From contig JAUSFB010000073.1 of the NCBI GenBank assembly GCA_030651575.1, positions 1 to 64,000 of the forward strand: a DNA stretch of 64,000 nucleotides, in the 5' to 3' direction. Of this stretch, positions 1-9,237 are shown piece by piece (positions within the stretch are counted from its first letter, which is position 1; the number at the start of each line of letters is the position of its first letter). The DNA is from Phaeospirillum sp. (GTDB lineage: Bacteria; Pseudomonadota; Alphaproteobacteria; Rhodospirillales; Magnetospirillaceae). The position numbers were made by a program, and so were the translations under genes. The notes below the pieces were generated by a model that ran no database searches, was not told where the DNA came from, and saw only the letters and a program-made list of their open reading frames with translations.

Positions 1-2068
1 CGATCTCGCGGGCGAGACCTTCGATCACCTTCAGGTCCTGGCCCAGCACCTTGACGCCAACGGGGGTGCGGATACCGGTGGCGAGCATATCGATGCGCGC
101 CTTGATCGGCATGGTCCAGGCGTTCGATACGCCGGGGAATTGCAGCGCCTTGTCCATTTCGGCGATCAGCTTGTCGACGGTCATGCCCGGCCGCCATTGG
201 CTCTCGGGTTTGAGATTGATCACGGTCTCGAACATCTCGGTCGGCGCCGGGTCGGTCGCGGTCGAGGCGCGGCCGGCTTTGCCCCAGACCGAAGCGACCT
301 CCGGGAACGTCTTGATGATCTTGTCCTGCGTCTGCAACAGCTCGCCGGCCTTGGTGATCGACAAGCCGGGCAGGGTGGTGGGCATGTAGAACAGCGTTCC
401 TTCGTTCAGCGTCGGCATGAACTCGCTGCCCAGCTTGGACAACGGGTACCAGGAGACCGCCAGGGCCAACAGCGCGACCACGATGGTGACGATCTTGGCC
501 TTCATTACCCCGGTGATCATGGGGCGGTAGGCCCAGATCAGGGCGCGGTTGATGGGATTTTTGTGCTCGGGAATGATGTGACCCCGGATGAACAGCATCA
601 TCAGTACCGGCACCAGTGTCACCGACAGGATGGCGGCGCCAGCCATGGCGAAGGTCTTAGTGAAGGCCAATGGCTTGAACAGCCGTCCCTCCTGCGCCTC
701 CAGGGTGAACACCGGCAGAAACGACACGGTGATGATGAGGAGACCGAAGAACAGGCTCGGCCCCACCTCAATGGCGGCGGCGATCAGGGCCTCGGCGCGC
801 GAGTCGCCGGGCTTCATGCGCTCCAGATGCTTGTGGGCGTTCTCGATCATGACGATGGCTGCATCGACCATGGCACCGACCGCGATGGCGACACCACCCA
901 GGCTCATGATGTTCGAGGTCATGCCCAGGGCCTGCATGACAATAGCGGCGATCAGCACGCCCACCGGCAGCATGATGATGGCCACCAGGGCCGAACGCAG
1001 ATGGAGCAGGAACACCAGACAGACGGCGGCGACGATCAGGCTTTCCTCGATCAGGGTGTGCTTCAAGGTCTCGACGGCCCGCAGGATCAGGTCGGAGCGG
1101 TCATAGACCGCCTTGATGGTGACGCCTTCGGGCAGGCCGGAGGAAACCTCGGCGATCTTGGCCTTGACCCGCTCGATCACGTCGAGGGCGTTTTGGCCAA
1201 AGCGTTGCAGCACGATGCCGCTGACCACCTCGCCCTCGCCGTTCAGCTCGGTCAGGCCGCGCCGTTCGTCGGGGCCGAGCTCGACCCGGGCGACATCGCG
1301 CAGCAGCACCGGCGTGCCCCTCTCCGACTTCAGCACAAGTTGCTCGATGTCAGCGATGCCCCTCAGGTAACCCCGGCCGCGCACCACGAATTCGGTCTCG
1401 GCCAGCTCCACCACCCGGCCGCCCACGTCGATATTGCTCTTGCGGATGACGTCGGTGATCTTGGCTAGTGGGATGTTGTAGGCCTGGAGGCGCTGGGGAT
1501 CGACCACCACCTGATATTGCTGGACGAAGCCGCCGACACTGGCGATTTCGGCGACGCCCTCGGCCTTGGCCAGCTGATAGCGCAGATACCAGTCCTGGGT
1601 GGTGCGCAGTTCGGCCAGGGTACGATCCTTGGCCAGCACCACGTACTGGTAGACCCAGCCCACGCCGGTGGCATCCGGCCCCAGGGTGGGCGTGATACCG
1701 GGCGGCAGCCGTTTGGCGGCGAAACTGAGGTATTCCAGCACCCGTGAGCGGGCCCAGTAGATATCGGTGCCGTCCTCGAAGATGATGTAGACGAAGCTGA
1801 CGCCGAAGAACGAGAAGCCGCGCACCGTCTTGGAGCGCGGTACGCTCAGCATGGCGGTGGTCAGCGGATAGGTGACCTGATCCTCCACCACCTGGGGCGC
1901 CTGGCCGGGGACCTCGGTGTAGAGGATCACCTGCACGTCGGAGAGATCGGGTAGCGCGTCCAGCGGCAAGTGCTTCACCGCCAGGGTACCGGCGCCGACG
2001 ATGAACAGGGTGGCCAGCAGCACCAGGAAGGCGTTCTTGGCGGACCAGCGGATGATGGCGGCGATCAT
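1..2068 (-). CDS. cusA: Cu(I)/Ag(I) efflux RND transporter CusA (partial, C-terminus off window)
   Basis: Inner-membrane RND pump of the CusCBA type, exporting monovalent copper or silver by proton antiport. The first 689 codons are present, from ATG at 2068. Visible are the N-terminal membrane helix, the first porter region, and the membrane segment with [19 protein letters not shown], which carries the proton-relay Asp. Two methionines of the Cus metal triad are seen, in the contexts [11 protein letters not shown] and RIDMLATGI. This favours Cu/Ag over the Co/Zn/Cd (CzcA) subfamily. It lies 19 bp downstream of cusB in the same operon. The family is about 1040 residues, so roughly the last third lies beyond the left edge. 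Substrate choice is inferred from motifs. Confidence 0.93.
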   Translation of the reverse strand, partial: MIAAIIRWSAKNAFLVLLATLFIVGAGTLAVKHLPLDALPDLSDVQVILYTEVPGQAPQVVEDQVTYPLTTAMLSVPRSKTVRGFSFFGVSFVYIIFEDGTDIYWARSRVLEYLSFAAKRLPPGITPTLGPDATGVGWVYQYVVLAKDRTLAELRTTQDWYLRYQLAKAEGVAEIASVGGFVQQYQVVVDPQRLQAYNIPLAKITDVIRKSNIDVGGRVVELAETEFVVRGRGYLRGIADIEQLVLKSERGTPVLLRDVARVELGPDERRGLTELNGEGEVVSGIVLQRFGQNALDVIERVKAKIAEVSSGLPEGVTIKAVYDRSDLILRAVETLKHTLIEESLIVAAVCLVFLLHLRSALVAIIMLPVGVLIAAIVMQALGMTSNIMSLGGVAIAVGAMVDAAIVMIENAHKHLERMKPGDSRAEALIAAAIEVGPSLFFGLLIITVSFLPVFTLEAQEGRLFKPLAFTKTFAMAGAAILSVTLVPVLMMLFIRGHIIPEHKNPINRALIWAYRPMITGVMKAKIVTIVVALLALAVSWYPLSKLGSEFMPTLNEGTLFYMPTTLPGLSITKAGELLQTQDKIIKTFPEVASVWGKAGRASTATDPAPTEMFETVINLKPESQWRPGMTVDKLIAEMDKALQFPGVSNAWTMPIKARIDMLATGIRTPVGVKVLGQDLKVIEGLAREI

Positions 2069-2087
2069 GATCGGGCTCTCTCCGCGG

Positions 2088-3521
2088 TCAGTGGTTGTGG
2101 AAGCTCTGGAGCGCGGCGCGCAGATTGCTCTCGGCGTCGATCAGGAAGTTGGCGCTCACCACCACCTTCTCCCCTTCGGCCAGGCCTTCCTGGATCTGAA
2201 TCAGGCCACCGGCCCGGACGCCGACCTTGACCTCGCGCGGTTCGTAGCGGCCTTCGCCGCGCTCCACCAGCACCGCCTGCTTGGTGCCACTGTCCAGCAC
2301 CGCCGAGTCGGGGATGGTCAGGACCGGGTGGTCCGCCACCGGTGAGGCCAGTTCCACCGCGCCGTACAGGGCAGGCTTCAGGTGGCCGTCATGATTGGGC
2401 AGCTCGATCCGCACCTTGGCGGTGCGGGTCTCGGGCGTCACGGTGGGATAGAGGAAGGTGACCTTGCCGGTGAAGATCAGGCCCGGCAGGGCGTTGAAAT
2501 TGACGCGGGCGATCTGGCCGAGATTGACCTGGGCCAGATCCTGCTCGAACACCTCGGCGATCACCCAGACGGTGGAGAGATCGGCGATCTGATAGAGCAT
2601 TTCGCCCGGCATGAAGCGCATGCCCTGGATGGCCCGCTTCTCCAGCACGATACCTGAGGCCGGCGAGGTGAAGGACAGGGTGCGGGTGATCTGGCCACCC
2701 TGGCGCAGCTTCTCGATCTGGGAGGTGGGGATGTCCCAGTTCTTCAGCCGCGCCAGGGCGCCGTCGGCCAGGGACCGGGCGGCCTCGCGGGCCTCCGGGC
2801 TGGCGTTCTCCAGGGATTTCGCTCCCGTGGCGGCCACCAGGAACTCCTGCTGTGCCAGCACCAGATCGGGACTGTAGACCTCCATCAGCGACTGGCCGCG
2901 TTTGACCGCCTGCCCCGTCTGGTTGACGTTGAGGCGTTCGATGTAGCCTTCGAACTTGGACGCCACCACATGCAGGTTGCGCTCGTCCACCTGGACAGAA
3001 CCCACGGCGCGGATGGACCGGGCCAGGGTCGTCATCCGGGCGGCCTCTGTGCGGACACCCAGTTTCTGGACCTTGTCCAGGCCGACCTTCAGGGTGGTGC
3101 CATCGTCGTCCCCTTCGTAGACCGGGACGTAATCCATGCCCATCCCGTCCTTCTTCGGCACCGGGGAGGTGTCGGCCAGGCCCATGGGATTGCGGTAGAA
3201 GAGGATCTTGCCCTTGCCGGCCGGCTTGGTAGCAACGGGTCCCGGCTCGGGATCAGCATAGACCGGGGTGTAGTCGCGGCCCTTGTCGTCCTTCTTCGGC
3301 ACCGGCGAGGTGTCGGCACCGCCGTCGGGATGCTGGTAGAACAGGATTTGGCGTTCTTTCGCCACGTCGTGCCCAGCATGGGCATCGGTGGCGGCGGGCG
3401 ACGGAGCGACAATGGGCGCCGGGGGTTGATGCGGTTGGCCGGAACGGCCCAGCCAATAGCCGCCGCCCAGGGCGGCGACCACGGCGACACCGCCGAGCAG
3501 GAGGGTGCGGGTGGCGCTCAT
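2088..3521 (-). CDS. cusB: Periplasmic adaptor CusB with two heavy-metal-binding domains
   Basis: Membrane-fusion protein (477 aa) linking CusA to the outer-membrane channel. The ATG at 3521 is chosen because a signal-anchor ([20 protein letters not shown]) follows directly and its ATGA overlaps the stop of the upstream TolC gene. A longer in-frame start at 3608 would lie inside that gene. Two copies of a short metal-binding module follow (residues about 58-85 and 105-130), each with F/LFY-x-(H/N)[10 protein letters not shown] and a Y-x-PVY ending. After them come the lipoyl/beta-barrel adaptor domains. One such module is usual. It is translationally coupled to its neighbours and very likely co-regulated by the divergent two-component system. 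Confidence 0.92.
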   Translation of the reverse strand: MSATRTLLLGGVAVVAALGGGYWLGRSGQPHQPPAPIVAPSPAATDAHAGHDVAKERQILFYQHPDGGADTSPVPKKDDKGRDYTPVYADPEPGPVATKPAGKGKILFYRNPMGLADTSPVPKKDGMGMDYVPVYEGDDDGTTLKVGLDKVQKLGVRTEAARMTTLARSIRAVGSVQVDERNLHVVASKFEGYIERLNVNQTGQAVKRGQSLMEVYSPDLVLAQQEFLVAATGAKSLENASPEAREAARSLADGALARLKNWDIPTSQIEKLRQGGQITRTLSFTSPASGIVLEKRAIQGMRFMPGEMLYQIADLSTVWVIAEVFEQDLAQVNLGQIARVNFNALPGLIFTGKVTFLYPTVTPETRTAKVRIELPNHDGHLKPALYGAVELASPVADHPVLTIPDSAVLDSGTKQAVLVERGEGRYEPREVKVGVRAGGLIQIQEGLAEGEKVVVSANFLIDAESNLRAALQSFHNH

Positions 3522-4807
3522 AGGTCGCCTCCCACCAGCTTTTCCAACTCGACGAGGCGCATCTGCTGCTCGAACAGGACCTTGATCAGATCGATGTTGG
3601 ACTTCCACAGCTGCTGTTCGCTCAGCAGCACGTCGAGCAGTTCACTGCGGCCCAGCTCATAACCCTTGGCGGCTGCCTGGAAGCCGATCTCCGCCTGGGG
3701 CAACTGGCTTTCGCGCAGTAGCGTTTCCACCTCGCGGGCGGATTTCAGGCTGATCCAGGCGTCGGCGACCTCGTTGCCCAGTTCCAGGGCGCGCAGTTCG
3801 CGCCGGGTCCGGGCGGCACCGGCCATGGCCTTAGCCTCGCCGATCTCGGAGGTGCGCAGGTTCCATTGCAGCGGGATGTTCATGGCGACCATGGCCTCGT
3901 AGCCGCGCCATTCGCCTTCGCGCTTAACCGCTCCGGCGGTCAGCTCGAAATCGGGGTACCAGCCCTTCTCGGCCAGGGCGCGGGATTTCTCTGCCCCATC
4001 GATGGTGGCCAATTGGGCCACGATCTCTGGATTATTGCTTTGGGCACGGTCGGTCAGCGCCGCCAGATCAAGGGTTTCCATGGCGGGAATGGCGCGCGGC
4101 GCCGGGGCTTCCACCAGGGGAGCATTGAGGGGGCGGGCCAGCAGGCGGTTGATCTTGATCCGGGCCTTGCGCCGTTCGGCGTCCATGCGGACGATCTCGG
4201 TGTCCAGCACCGATTTTTCCACCTGCGCACGGGTGACGTCCTGCTGCTTGCCCAGGGCCTGTCCATAACGGGCCCCGGCCAGCTTGGTCAAGGTATCGAG
4301 GCGTGACCTGAGGTCGCGGGCGGCATCGATCGCCAGATGAGCTGAGTGGTACTCGGCGTAGGCGATCTTGACCTTCGCGACCAGTTCGTTTTCCACCTGT
4401 CGCTTGAGGATGGCCGCCTTGCGCGCCCCGGCCTCGGCGATCTCGCGCTTCAGGTCGCGCTTGCCCCAGAACGGCAGTTCTTGTGAAATCCGCAGCTTCT
4501 TTGTGGTCTGCGAGGCCGGATTGGAGGGGAAATTGCCGCCGTTGCGGTTGCTGCTCCAGTCCTCGATCGCCAGTGACACCTTGGGATCGGCCAGCGAACC
4601 GGCGCCATCGACCTTGGCCAGAGCGGCTGCGGCCTCCAGGGTGGAGATCTGCACCTCGGGGCTCATGGTTTTGGCGATGGAAATCAACTCATCCACCGTC
4701 GCCCCCACCGCGCCCGGGGCCTCGGCCCGCTGACCATGGTGGTCATGCTGAGCCCAGGCCGGACTTACCGCCATCATCATGGCGATGGCAAATATCCTGA
4801 TCCGCAT
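3518..4807 (-). CDS. TolC-family outer membrane efflux protein (CusC-like)
   Basis: Outer-membrane channel subunit (429 aa) of the tripartite efflux system. The start at 4807 gives a clean signal peptide (MRIRIFAIAMMMAVSPAWA) followed by a His-rich start of the mature protein (QHDHHGQ). A longer frame to 4927 runs into the upstream gene and is not used. Two OEP-type repeats are visible as long amphipathic helices around residues 60-240 and 260-425, including the typical SQELPFWGKRDLKREIA stretch. Its stop overlaps the cusB start by 4 bp. It belongs to the CusC/CzcC group by context. The symbol is withheld because the family alone does not separate the metals. Confidence 0.88.
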   Translation of the reverse strand: MRIRIFAIAMMMAVSPAWAQHDHHGQRAEAPGAVGATVDELISIAKTMSPEVQISTLEAAAALAKVDGAGSLADPKVSLAIEDWSSNRNGGNFPSNPASQTTKKLRISQELPFWGKRDLKREIAEAGARKAAILKRQVENELVAKVKIAYAEYHSAHLAIDAARDLRSRLDTLTKLAGARYGQALGKQQDVTRAQVEKSVLDTEIVRMDAERRKARIKINRLLARPLNAPLVEAPAPRAIPAMETLDLAALTDRAQSNNPEIVAQLATIDGAEKSRALAEKGWYPDFELTAGAVKREGEWRGYEAMVAMNIPLQWNLRTSEIGEAKAMAGAARTRRELRALELGNEVADAWISLKSAREVETLLRESQLPQAEIGFQAAAKGYELGRSELLDVLLSEQQLWKSNIDLIKVLFEQQMRLVELEKLVGGDL

Positions 4808-4824
4808 CGCCAAATCCTTCGGGG

Positions 4825-5232
4825 TCAGTGGTTGTGGGAATGACTGGCTGCTGCCGCCGTCAATGGGATCGAGGCGGTGAGGTTGGCGGTCTCGCTCTGG
4901 ACCTTGGCCGTCAGGACCAGGACCCATGGCCCGGCCATGGAAACATCGGCGACGAAGGGATAGACGCCCGCGCCGTCACCCGGTTGGGCGCTGATCTTGG
5001 TCGCCATGGGAGCCATGTTGGTCATGGGCATCTCCAGGCGGCTCTGGATGATGATGGCGCCGGGCACCGGCTTCTTGCTGGGGATATGGATGAGGCGCAC
5101 CGCCACCGGTGACGTGGGGGATACCGCGATCTGCTCGGAGACCGGTTCGAAGCGGTAATCCTTGGGACCGGCCAGAGCCGGCCCCGCCAGGAGAGCCATT
5201 CCCGCACCAACCATCATCATCTTGTACCGCAT
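4825..5232 (-). CDS. FixH/YtkA-like periplasmic protein of the cus operon
   Basis: Small secreted protein (135 aa), first gene of the efflux operon, 17 bp upstream of the TolC gene. A signal peptide (about residues 1-21, ending GPALA) precedes one beta-sandwich domain of the FixH/YtkA type. The domain has the characteristic PMTNMAPMATKI core, here Met-rich, followed by G-x-Y-x-F. The protein ends in a His-rich tail (SHSHNH). The Met and His residues make a periplasmic copper chaperone or sensor role attractive, but that is inference. The start ATG at 5232 is preceded by GGACAG. It begins just next to the repeats proposed as the regulator site. Confidence 0.75.
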   Translation of the reverse strand: MRYKMMMVGAGMALLAGPALAGPKDYRFEPVSEQIAVSPTSPVAVRLIHIPSKKPVPGAIIIQSRLEMPMTNMAPMATKISAQPGDGAGVYPFVADVSMAGPWVLVLTAKVQSETANLTASIPLTAAAASHSHNH

Positions 5233-5295
5233 GGCCTGTCCTTTCGCCGTGGCGTCGCTGCTCTATCCTGTATAGCTCTCCATCCAGGCGATTCC

Positions 5296-5335
5296 GTGTA
5301 AATTTATGTAAATGAAAGGGTTGCATAAATTTACC
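5296..5335. promoter_or_regulatory. Probable response-regulator box between divergent cus operon and two-component genes
   Basis: TGTAAAT occurs at 5297-5303 and again at 5307-5313, exactly 10 bp apart. An 11-bp arm GTAAATTTATG (5298-5308) is matched by its perfect complement CATAAATTTAC (5324-5334) across a 15-bp spacer. Direct repeats with a 10-bp period are typical for OmpR/PhoB-class regulators, and one such regulator is encoded at 6784. The AT-rich box stands out in GC-rich DNA and sits 64-103 bp upstream of the FixH-like start and about 75 bp upstream of the kinase start. Function is inferred. Confidence 0.65.
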
Positions 5336-5410
5336 AAGTCCCCCTCGCGCAGGCACGGAGCAGACTGTAATAATGGGGGCATAGGCTGGCGCGACTGGAG
5401 AACCCTGGGC

Positions 5411-6787
5411 ATGCGCGCGATTGTTCCCGATTCCATTGCCGCCCGGACCATGATCGTCCTGCTGGTCGGCCTGACCTTGTCACACATCGCCAGCACTTGG
5501 GTTCTGTCCAATGACCGCCACGACGCGGTGTTCGAGGCCAGCGAGCGGCTGTGCGCCGACCGGGTAGCCGTCATGGCCCGGCTGATCGATAAGACCTCGT
5601 CCCAGGATCGCGGCCGGCTGATCGATGATTCGAACTCCTCCCTTCTGGCAATCTCACTCAGCGACCGCCCCAAGGTGGGGGATGGCCATTTCGACACCGA
5701 CGATCTGCCTCGGATGCAGGCTGCGCTACAGCCCTATTTCGGCGCGGTCGAGCACAAGCGGCTCCATGTCACCCATCATCGGACCAGCAGCTCCAGCGAG
5801 CATTCCGGAATCTGGCATCGCCTGCTGAACGGGTTTCCCGAGGATCGGATCATGGAGGTGTCGTTCCAGCTCTCCGACGGTGGATGGGCCAATTTCGAAC
5901 TGGCCATGGCGCGGACCGCCAGTCTGTGGTCGCCGCACGCCATCCTCTCGACCCTGGTGATGATGGTGGCCGTCCTGGTGTTCGGTGCCTGGGCCACCGG
6001 ATGGATTGCGCGCCCCCTGGCAGCCTTCGCCGGGGCGGCGGGCCGGTTGGGCCGCGATGTCGCCGCGCCGCCGCTGCCCGAGGATGGCCCGCGTGAGGTG
6101 CGCCATGCCGTGGCCGCCTTCAATGAGATGCAAGGCCGTATCCGCCGCTTCGTCGAGGACCGGACCCAGATGCTGGCGGCCATCTCCCACGATCTGCGCA
6201 GCCCCATCACCCGGGTACGACTGCGGACCGAGGTACTGCCGCCGGGCGAGGGCCGTGACAAGATGCTGGCCGATCTCGACGAGATGGCGGCCATGGTGGC
6301 CTCCACCCTCGATTTCGCCCGCCAGGACGCCACCGACGAGCCCACCCAGGCCATCGATCTGGCCGCCACCCTGCAAGCCATCTGCGACAACGCCGTCGAT
6401 ATGGGGCTGGCCGCCGAATTCGATTGGTCGGGTCGTCTGGTCTGCACTTGCCGCCCCCTGGCGATCAAGCGGGCGCTGGCCAATCTGGTCGAGAACGGCT
6501 GTCGCTTCGGTGGCCAGGTTGCCGTCCATGCCGGCCATCACGGTTCCGGCATCAAGGTGGTGATCGAGGATCAGGGGCCGGGCATCCCCGAGGGTGAATT
6601 GGAGCGGGTGTTCGCCCCCTTCTTCCGCATCGAGACCTCGCGCAATCGCAAGACCGGGGGAATCGGCCTCGGTCTGTCCGTGGCCCGCACCATCATCCGT
6701 GCCCATGGCGGCGACGTCAGCTTGGAGAACCGGAAGGAAGGGGGGCTGCGGGTTACCGTCACTCTTCCTCAAGGGACGGCGTCATGA
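5411..6787 (+). CDS. Sensor histidine kinase (CusS-like, metal responsive by context)
   Basis: Membrane sensor kinase of 458 aa. The ATG at 5411 (MRAIVPDS) is chosen because the first membrane helix follows (about residues 14-33); an upstream frame to 5312 would translate the putative operator. A periplasmic sensor of about 130 residues lies before the second helix (residues 180-205), followed by HAMP and the DHp motif ISHDLRSPITRVRL. The ATPase motifs are NLVENG, DQGPGIP and GLGLS. Its stop overlaps the start of the response regulator by 4 bp. Placed divergently from the Cu/Ag efflux operon, it probably senses periplasmic copper or silver. Confidence 0.88.
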   Translation: MRAIVPDSIAARTMIVLLVGLTLSHIASTWVLSNDRHDAVFEASERLCADRVAVMARLIDKTSSQDRGRLIDDSNSSLLAISLSDRPKVGDGHFDTDDLPRMQAALQPYFGAVEHKRLHVTHHRTSSSSEHSGIWHRLLNGFPEDRIMEVSFQLSDGGWANFELAMARTASLWSPHAILSTLVMMVAVLVFGAWATGWIARPLAAFAGAAGRLGRDVAAPPLPEDGPREVRHAVAAFNEMQGRIRRFVEDRTQMLAAISHDLRSPITRVRLRTEVLPPGEGRDKMLADLDEMAAMVASTLDFARQDATDEPTQAIDLAATLQAICDNAVDMGLAAEFDWSGRLVCTCRPLAIKRALANLVENGCRFGGQVAVHAGHHGSGIKVVIEDQGPGIPEGELERVFAPFFRIETSRNRKTGGIGLGLSVARTIIRAHGGDVSLENRKEGGLRVTVTLPQGTAS

Positions 6788-7524
6788 GCGAAACCCCGCA
6801 TATCCTCATGGTCGACGATGACCAAGAGATTTGTGCCCTGGTGGCCGACTTCCTCGGGGCGCAAGGCTATCGCGTCACTATGGCGGGAGACGGCATCGCC
6901 ATGCGCCAAGCCTTGGCGGAGGACCCGGCCGATCTGATCATTCTCGACCTGATGCTGCCGGGTGAGGACGGGTTGTCGCTGCTGCGCCACCTGCGTGCCA
7001 CCACCAGCCTGCCGGTGATCATGCTGACCGCCATGGGCGGCGAAACGGACCGGGTGGTCGGCCTGGAAATGGGAGCCGACGACTATCTCGCCAAACCGTT
7101 CAGTATGCGCGAGCTGCTGGCCCGCATTCGGGCAGTTCTGCGCCGTGCCGTTCCGGCGGAATCGACCCAAGCGACACAGGAGGCGGCCCCTAGTTTGGAA
7201 GCCTTGGAATTCGTCGGCTGGCGGCTGGACACTTCCCGGCGTCGCCTGTTGTCACCCGATGGCGTGCTGGTGGAGATGACCAGCGGCGAATTCGATCTGC
7301 TGCTCGCCTTCCTGCGCCACCCCCATCAGGTGCTCAGCCGCGATCAGTTGCTGGACCTGGCTCGCGGACGCGTGTCGGGCCCGTTCGACCGAACTATCGA
7401 TGTCCAAGTCGGGCGCTTGCGGCGCAAGTTGGAAAGTGATCCTAAGAATCCCGAGATGTTCAAGACGATCCGCGGTGGGGGCTATATGTTAACGGTGGAT
7501 GTGAGGCGGGATTCCTGGCACTGA
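6784..7524 (+). CDS. OmpR-family response regulator
   Basis: Receiver plus winged-helix regulator, 246 aa. The receiver shows the acidic pocket VDDDQE, the phospho-acceptor Asp in LIILDLMLPGEDG, Thr in MLTAMG and Lys in LAKPF. The C-terminal domain (about residues 145-240) has the OmpR winged helix with SGEFDLLLAFLRHP and the recognition-helix region RTIDVQVGRLRRKLE. Translation is coupled to the kinase by an ATGA overlap. It is the natural candidate to bind the repeats at 5296-5335 and to switch the efflux genes. No clear terminator follows. Confidence 0.93.
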   Translation: MSETPHILMVDDDQEICALVADFLGAQGYRVTMAGDGIAMRQALAEDPADLIILDLMLPGEDGLSLLRHLRATTSLPVIMLTAMGGETDRVVGLEMGADDYLAKPFSMRELLARIRAVLRRAVPAESTQATQEAAPSLEALEFVGWRLDTSRRRLLSPDGVLVEMTSGEFDLLLAFLRHPHQVLSRDQLLDLARGRVSGPFDRTIDVQVGRLRRKLESDPKNPEMFKTIRGGGYMLTVDVRRDSWH

Positions 7525-7765
7525 TGCCGATTGCACGGCGATGCTGCGACTCTAAGAGTTTCCTGTAAATTGAATGTATTGCAGCTGAAACTGTGCATTT
7601 CCTAACCAAAATTTCTGACAGGAGCTTTGCTTTAGCGGTGCACGGTGCAGTCGTTAGTCAGGCCCGACAGGCGTTTGCCCAGGAATCCAGCATTTCCGCC
7701 CATGTGCCGAACGGTACTCTGATACCACAAAGCTAACTCATTGATATTCTGTTGTTTTATTATCG
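7525..7765. other. Intergenic region, no gene recognised
   Basis: About 240 bp of lower GC between the response regulator and the rplM promoter. A 66-codon frame on the minus strand lacks protein-like character. No tRNA or strong terminator was recognised. Confidence 0.5.
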
Positions 7766-7793
7766 TTGACTCATGCGCCCCCTGTGGCATACT
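7766..7793 (+). promoter_or_regulatory. Sigma70-type promoter of rplM-rpsI
   Basis: TTGACT (7766-7771), a 16-bp spacer, then CATACT (7788-7793), about 60 bp before the rplM start. Confidence 0.65.
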
Positions 7794-7805
7794 CCGCGAC
7801 CTCGA

Positions 7806-7825
7806 CGCAGGGGCTATTCCCTGCG
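7806..7825 (+). promoter_or_regulatory. Leader hairpin before rplM
   Basis: CGCAGGG and CCCTGCG form a perfect 7-bp stem with loop GCTATT, between the promoter and the rplM start (28 bp away). It could be an L13 autoregulatory leader; this is only inference. Confidence 0.4.
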
Positions 7826-7852
7826 ACGCCAACTGGTTTTGCCGTGGGTGCC

Positions 7853-8311
7853 ATGAAGACCTATAACGCCAAACCGTCCGAAGTTCAGAAGAAGTGGGTT
7901 GTGATCGACGCGGACGGCGTCGTGCTAGGCCGCCTCGCCAGCATCGTTTCGATGCGGCTGCGCGGAAAGCATCTTCCGACCTACACCCCGAATGTGGACA
8001 TGGGTGACAATATCATTGTCATCAATGCCGAGAAGGTCAAGCTGACCGGCAACAAGCTCGCCGACAAGCGCTTCTACTGGCATACCGGCCACCCCGGCGG
8101 TATCAAGGACCGTACCATGGGTCAGCTGCTGTCCGGCCGCTTCCCCGAGCGGGTCGTTGAGAAGGCGATCGAACGCATGATCACCCGTGGTCCGCTCGGC
8201 CGTCAGCAGATGAAGAATCTGCGCGTCTATGCCGGTCCCGCCCACCCGCACGAGGCTCAGGCTCCCGACACGTTGGATGTCGGCGCCTTGAACCCGAAGA
8301 ATAAGAGGTAG
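7853..8311 (+). CDS. rplM: 50S ribosomal protein L13
   Basis: Large-subunit ribosomal protein, 152 aa, the usual length. The ATG at 7853 ([11 protein letters not shown]) matches the family N-terminus; a longer in-frame start at 7766 lies in the promoter and is rejected. Family hallmarks are [16 protein letters not shown] near the N-terminus, [13 protein letters not shown] in the middle, and [21 protein letters not shown]. It is 4 bp from rpsI, the conserved bacterial pair, and shares its promoter and terminator. Confidence 0.98.
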   Translation: MKTYNAKPSEVQKKWVVIDADGVVLGRLASIVSMRLRGKHLPTYTPNVDMGDNIIVINAEKVKLTGNKLADKRFYWHTGHPGGIKDRTMGQLLSGRFPERVVEKAIERMITRGPLGRQQMKNLRVYAGPAHPHEAQAPDTLDVGALNPKNKR

Positions 8312-8315
8312 TCCC

Positions 8316-8786
8316 ATGGCCGATCTCTCCAGTTTGGCCGACCTGCAGGCCGCGACCACGGCCCAGGTTCACCCCGTCCACGTCCGCAAGGTCGATGCTC
8401 AGGGCCGCTCCTACGCGACCGGCAAGCGCAAGAACGCCATTGCCCGCGTCTGGATTAAGCCCGGCTCCGGCAAGATCATCGTCAACGGCCGCGAACTGCC
8501 GGTGTACTTTGCTCGTCCGGTGCTGCGCATGATCATCAACCAGCCGTTCCAGACCGCCCGGACCGAGGGTCAGTTCGACGTGAACTGCACCGTCTCCGGT
8601 GGCGGCCTGTCCGGCCAGGCCGGTGCTCTGCGTCACGGCATCAGCAAGGCGCTGACCTACTTCGACCCGGCCCTGCGCCCGGCGCTGAAGGCCGGCGGCT
8701 TCCTCACCCGCGACCCTCGCGTGGTCGAGCGCAAGAAGTACGGCAAGCACAAGGCTCGCCGCTCCACCCAGTTCTCGAAGCGTTAA
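8316..8786 (+). CDS. rpsI: 30S ribosomal protein S9
   Basis: Small-subunit ribosomal protein, 156 aa, second gene of the L13-S9 pair. An N-terminal extension of about 25 residues precedes the conserved core: [20 protein letters not shown], then the Gly-rich [20 protein letters not shown]. The C-terminal tail ends in RRSTQFSKR, whose final Arg reaches the P-site tRNA in known ribosomes. A strong terminator follows 21 bp after the stop. Confidence 0.98.
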   Translation: MADLSSLADLQAATTAQVHPVHVRKVDAQGRSYATGKRKNAIARVWIKPGSGKIIVNGRELPVYFARPVLRMIINQPFQTARTEGQFDVNCTVSGGGLSGQAGALRHGISKALTYFDPALRPALKAGGFLTRDPRVVERKKYGKHKARRSTQFSKR

Positions 8787-8807
8787 TCCGCTTTCGAAAC
8801 CGGACGG

Positions 8808-8841
8808 AAAAAGGCCCTGGGAGCGATCCCAGGGCCTTTTT
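8808..8841 (+). terminator. Intrinsic terminator of rplM-rpsI
   Basis: A perfect 15-bp stem (8808-8822 with 8827-8841) around the tetraloop GCGA. The core is GGCCCTGGGA, flanked by A and T runs, so it would also work on the minus strand. Confidence 0.93.
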
Positions 8842-8866
8842 TCATGACGGCGGCTTTACCTCTTGC

Positions 8867-9049
8867 TCAGTATCCCACCTCCACCGCATGAGTCAGGGTG
8901 AACCGGAATTGCGGGCATTCCCCGCTCCGGGTGTCCTGACCCTGCAACCGTGCCGTGGCGTTGCAGCAGCGGTCATGGGTGAAGTAGCGGCAGGCGCCGC
9001 ATCGAAGCTGAATATTTTGAACCTCTGTGAGCGCGTTGGTCGCGAGCAT
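8867..9049 (-). CDS. Small cysteine-rich protein (hypothetical)
   Basis: Frame of 60 aa with five Cys: a CGAC pair near residue 18, a CC pair near residue 28, and a single Cys in SGECPQF near residue 45. The spacing could hold a zinc or iron-sulfur site. A purine-rich GGAGAGG lies about 13 bp before the ATG at 9049. No family is recognised. A 65-codon frame overlaps on the opposite strand but looks less protein-like. It ends about 25 bp from the rpsI terminator, which could serve both strands. Confidence 0.4.
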   Translation of the reverse strand: MLATNALTEVQNIQLRCGACRYFTHDRCCNATARLQGQDTRSGECPQFRFTLTHAVEVGY

Positions 9050-9237
9050 TTTTTGGGTTTCCTCTCCCTGATGCGCCCCCTCTAACGCAAAGGCGGCGGG
9101 GCGGCAATAGGGTCAGCACCCGAAATTGGCGATTTTTTACATCGACATACCAATGCGCCGTGCCTATGCGAAGGTAGCGCCTTCCTTGGCTGACATGCTA
9201 CCAGTACTTGGAAATCACCGTTCCCCAGGGAGACATC

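Noticed and set aside
140-1468. 442-codon open frame antisense to cusA
   Set aside because: Low-complexity Gln/His/Asp-rich translation; the cusA frame is certain.
7632-7832. 66-codon frame on the minus strand before rplM
   Set aside because: Overlaps the rplM promoter and leader; no protein features.
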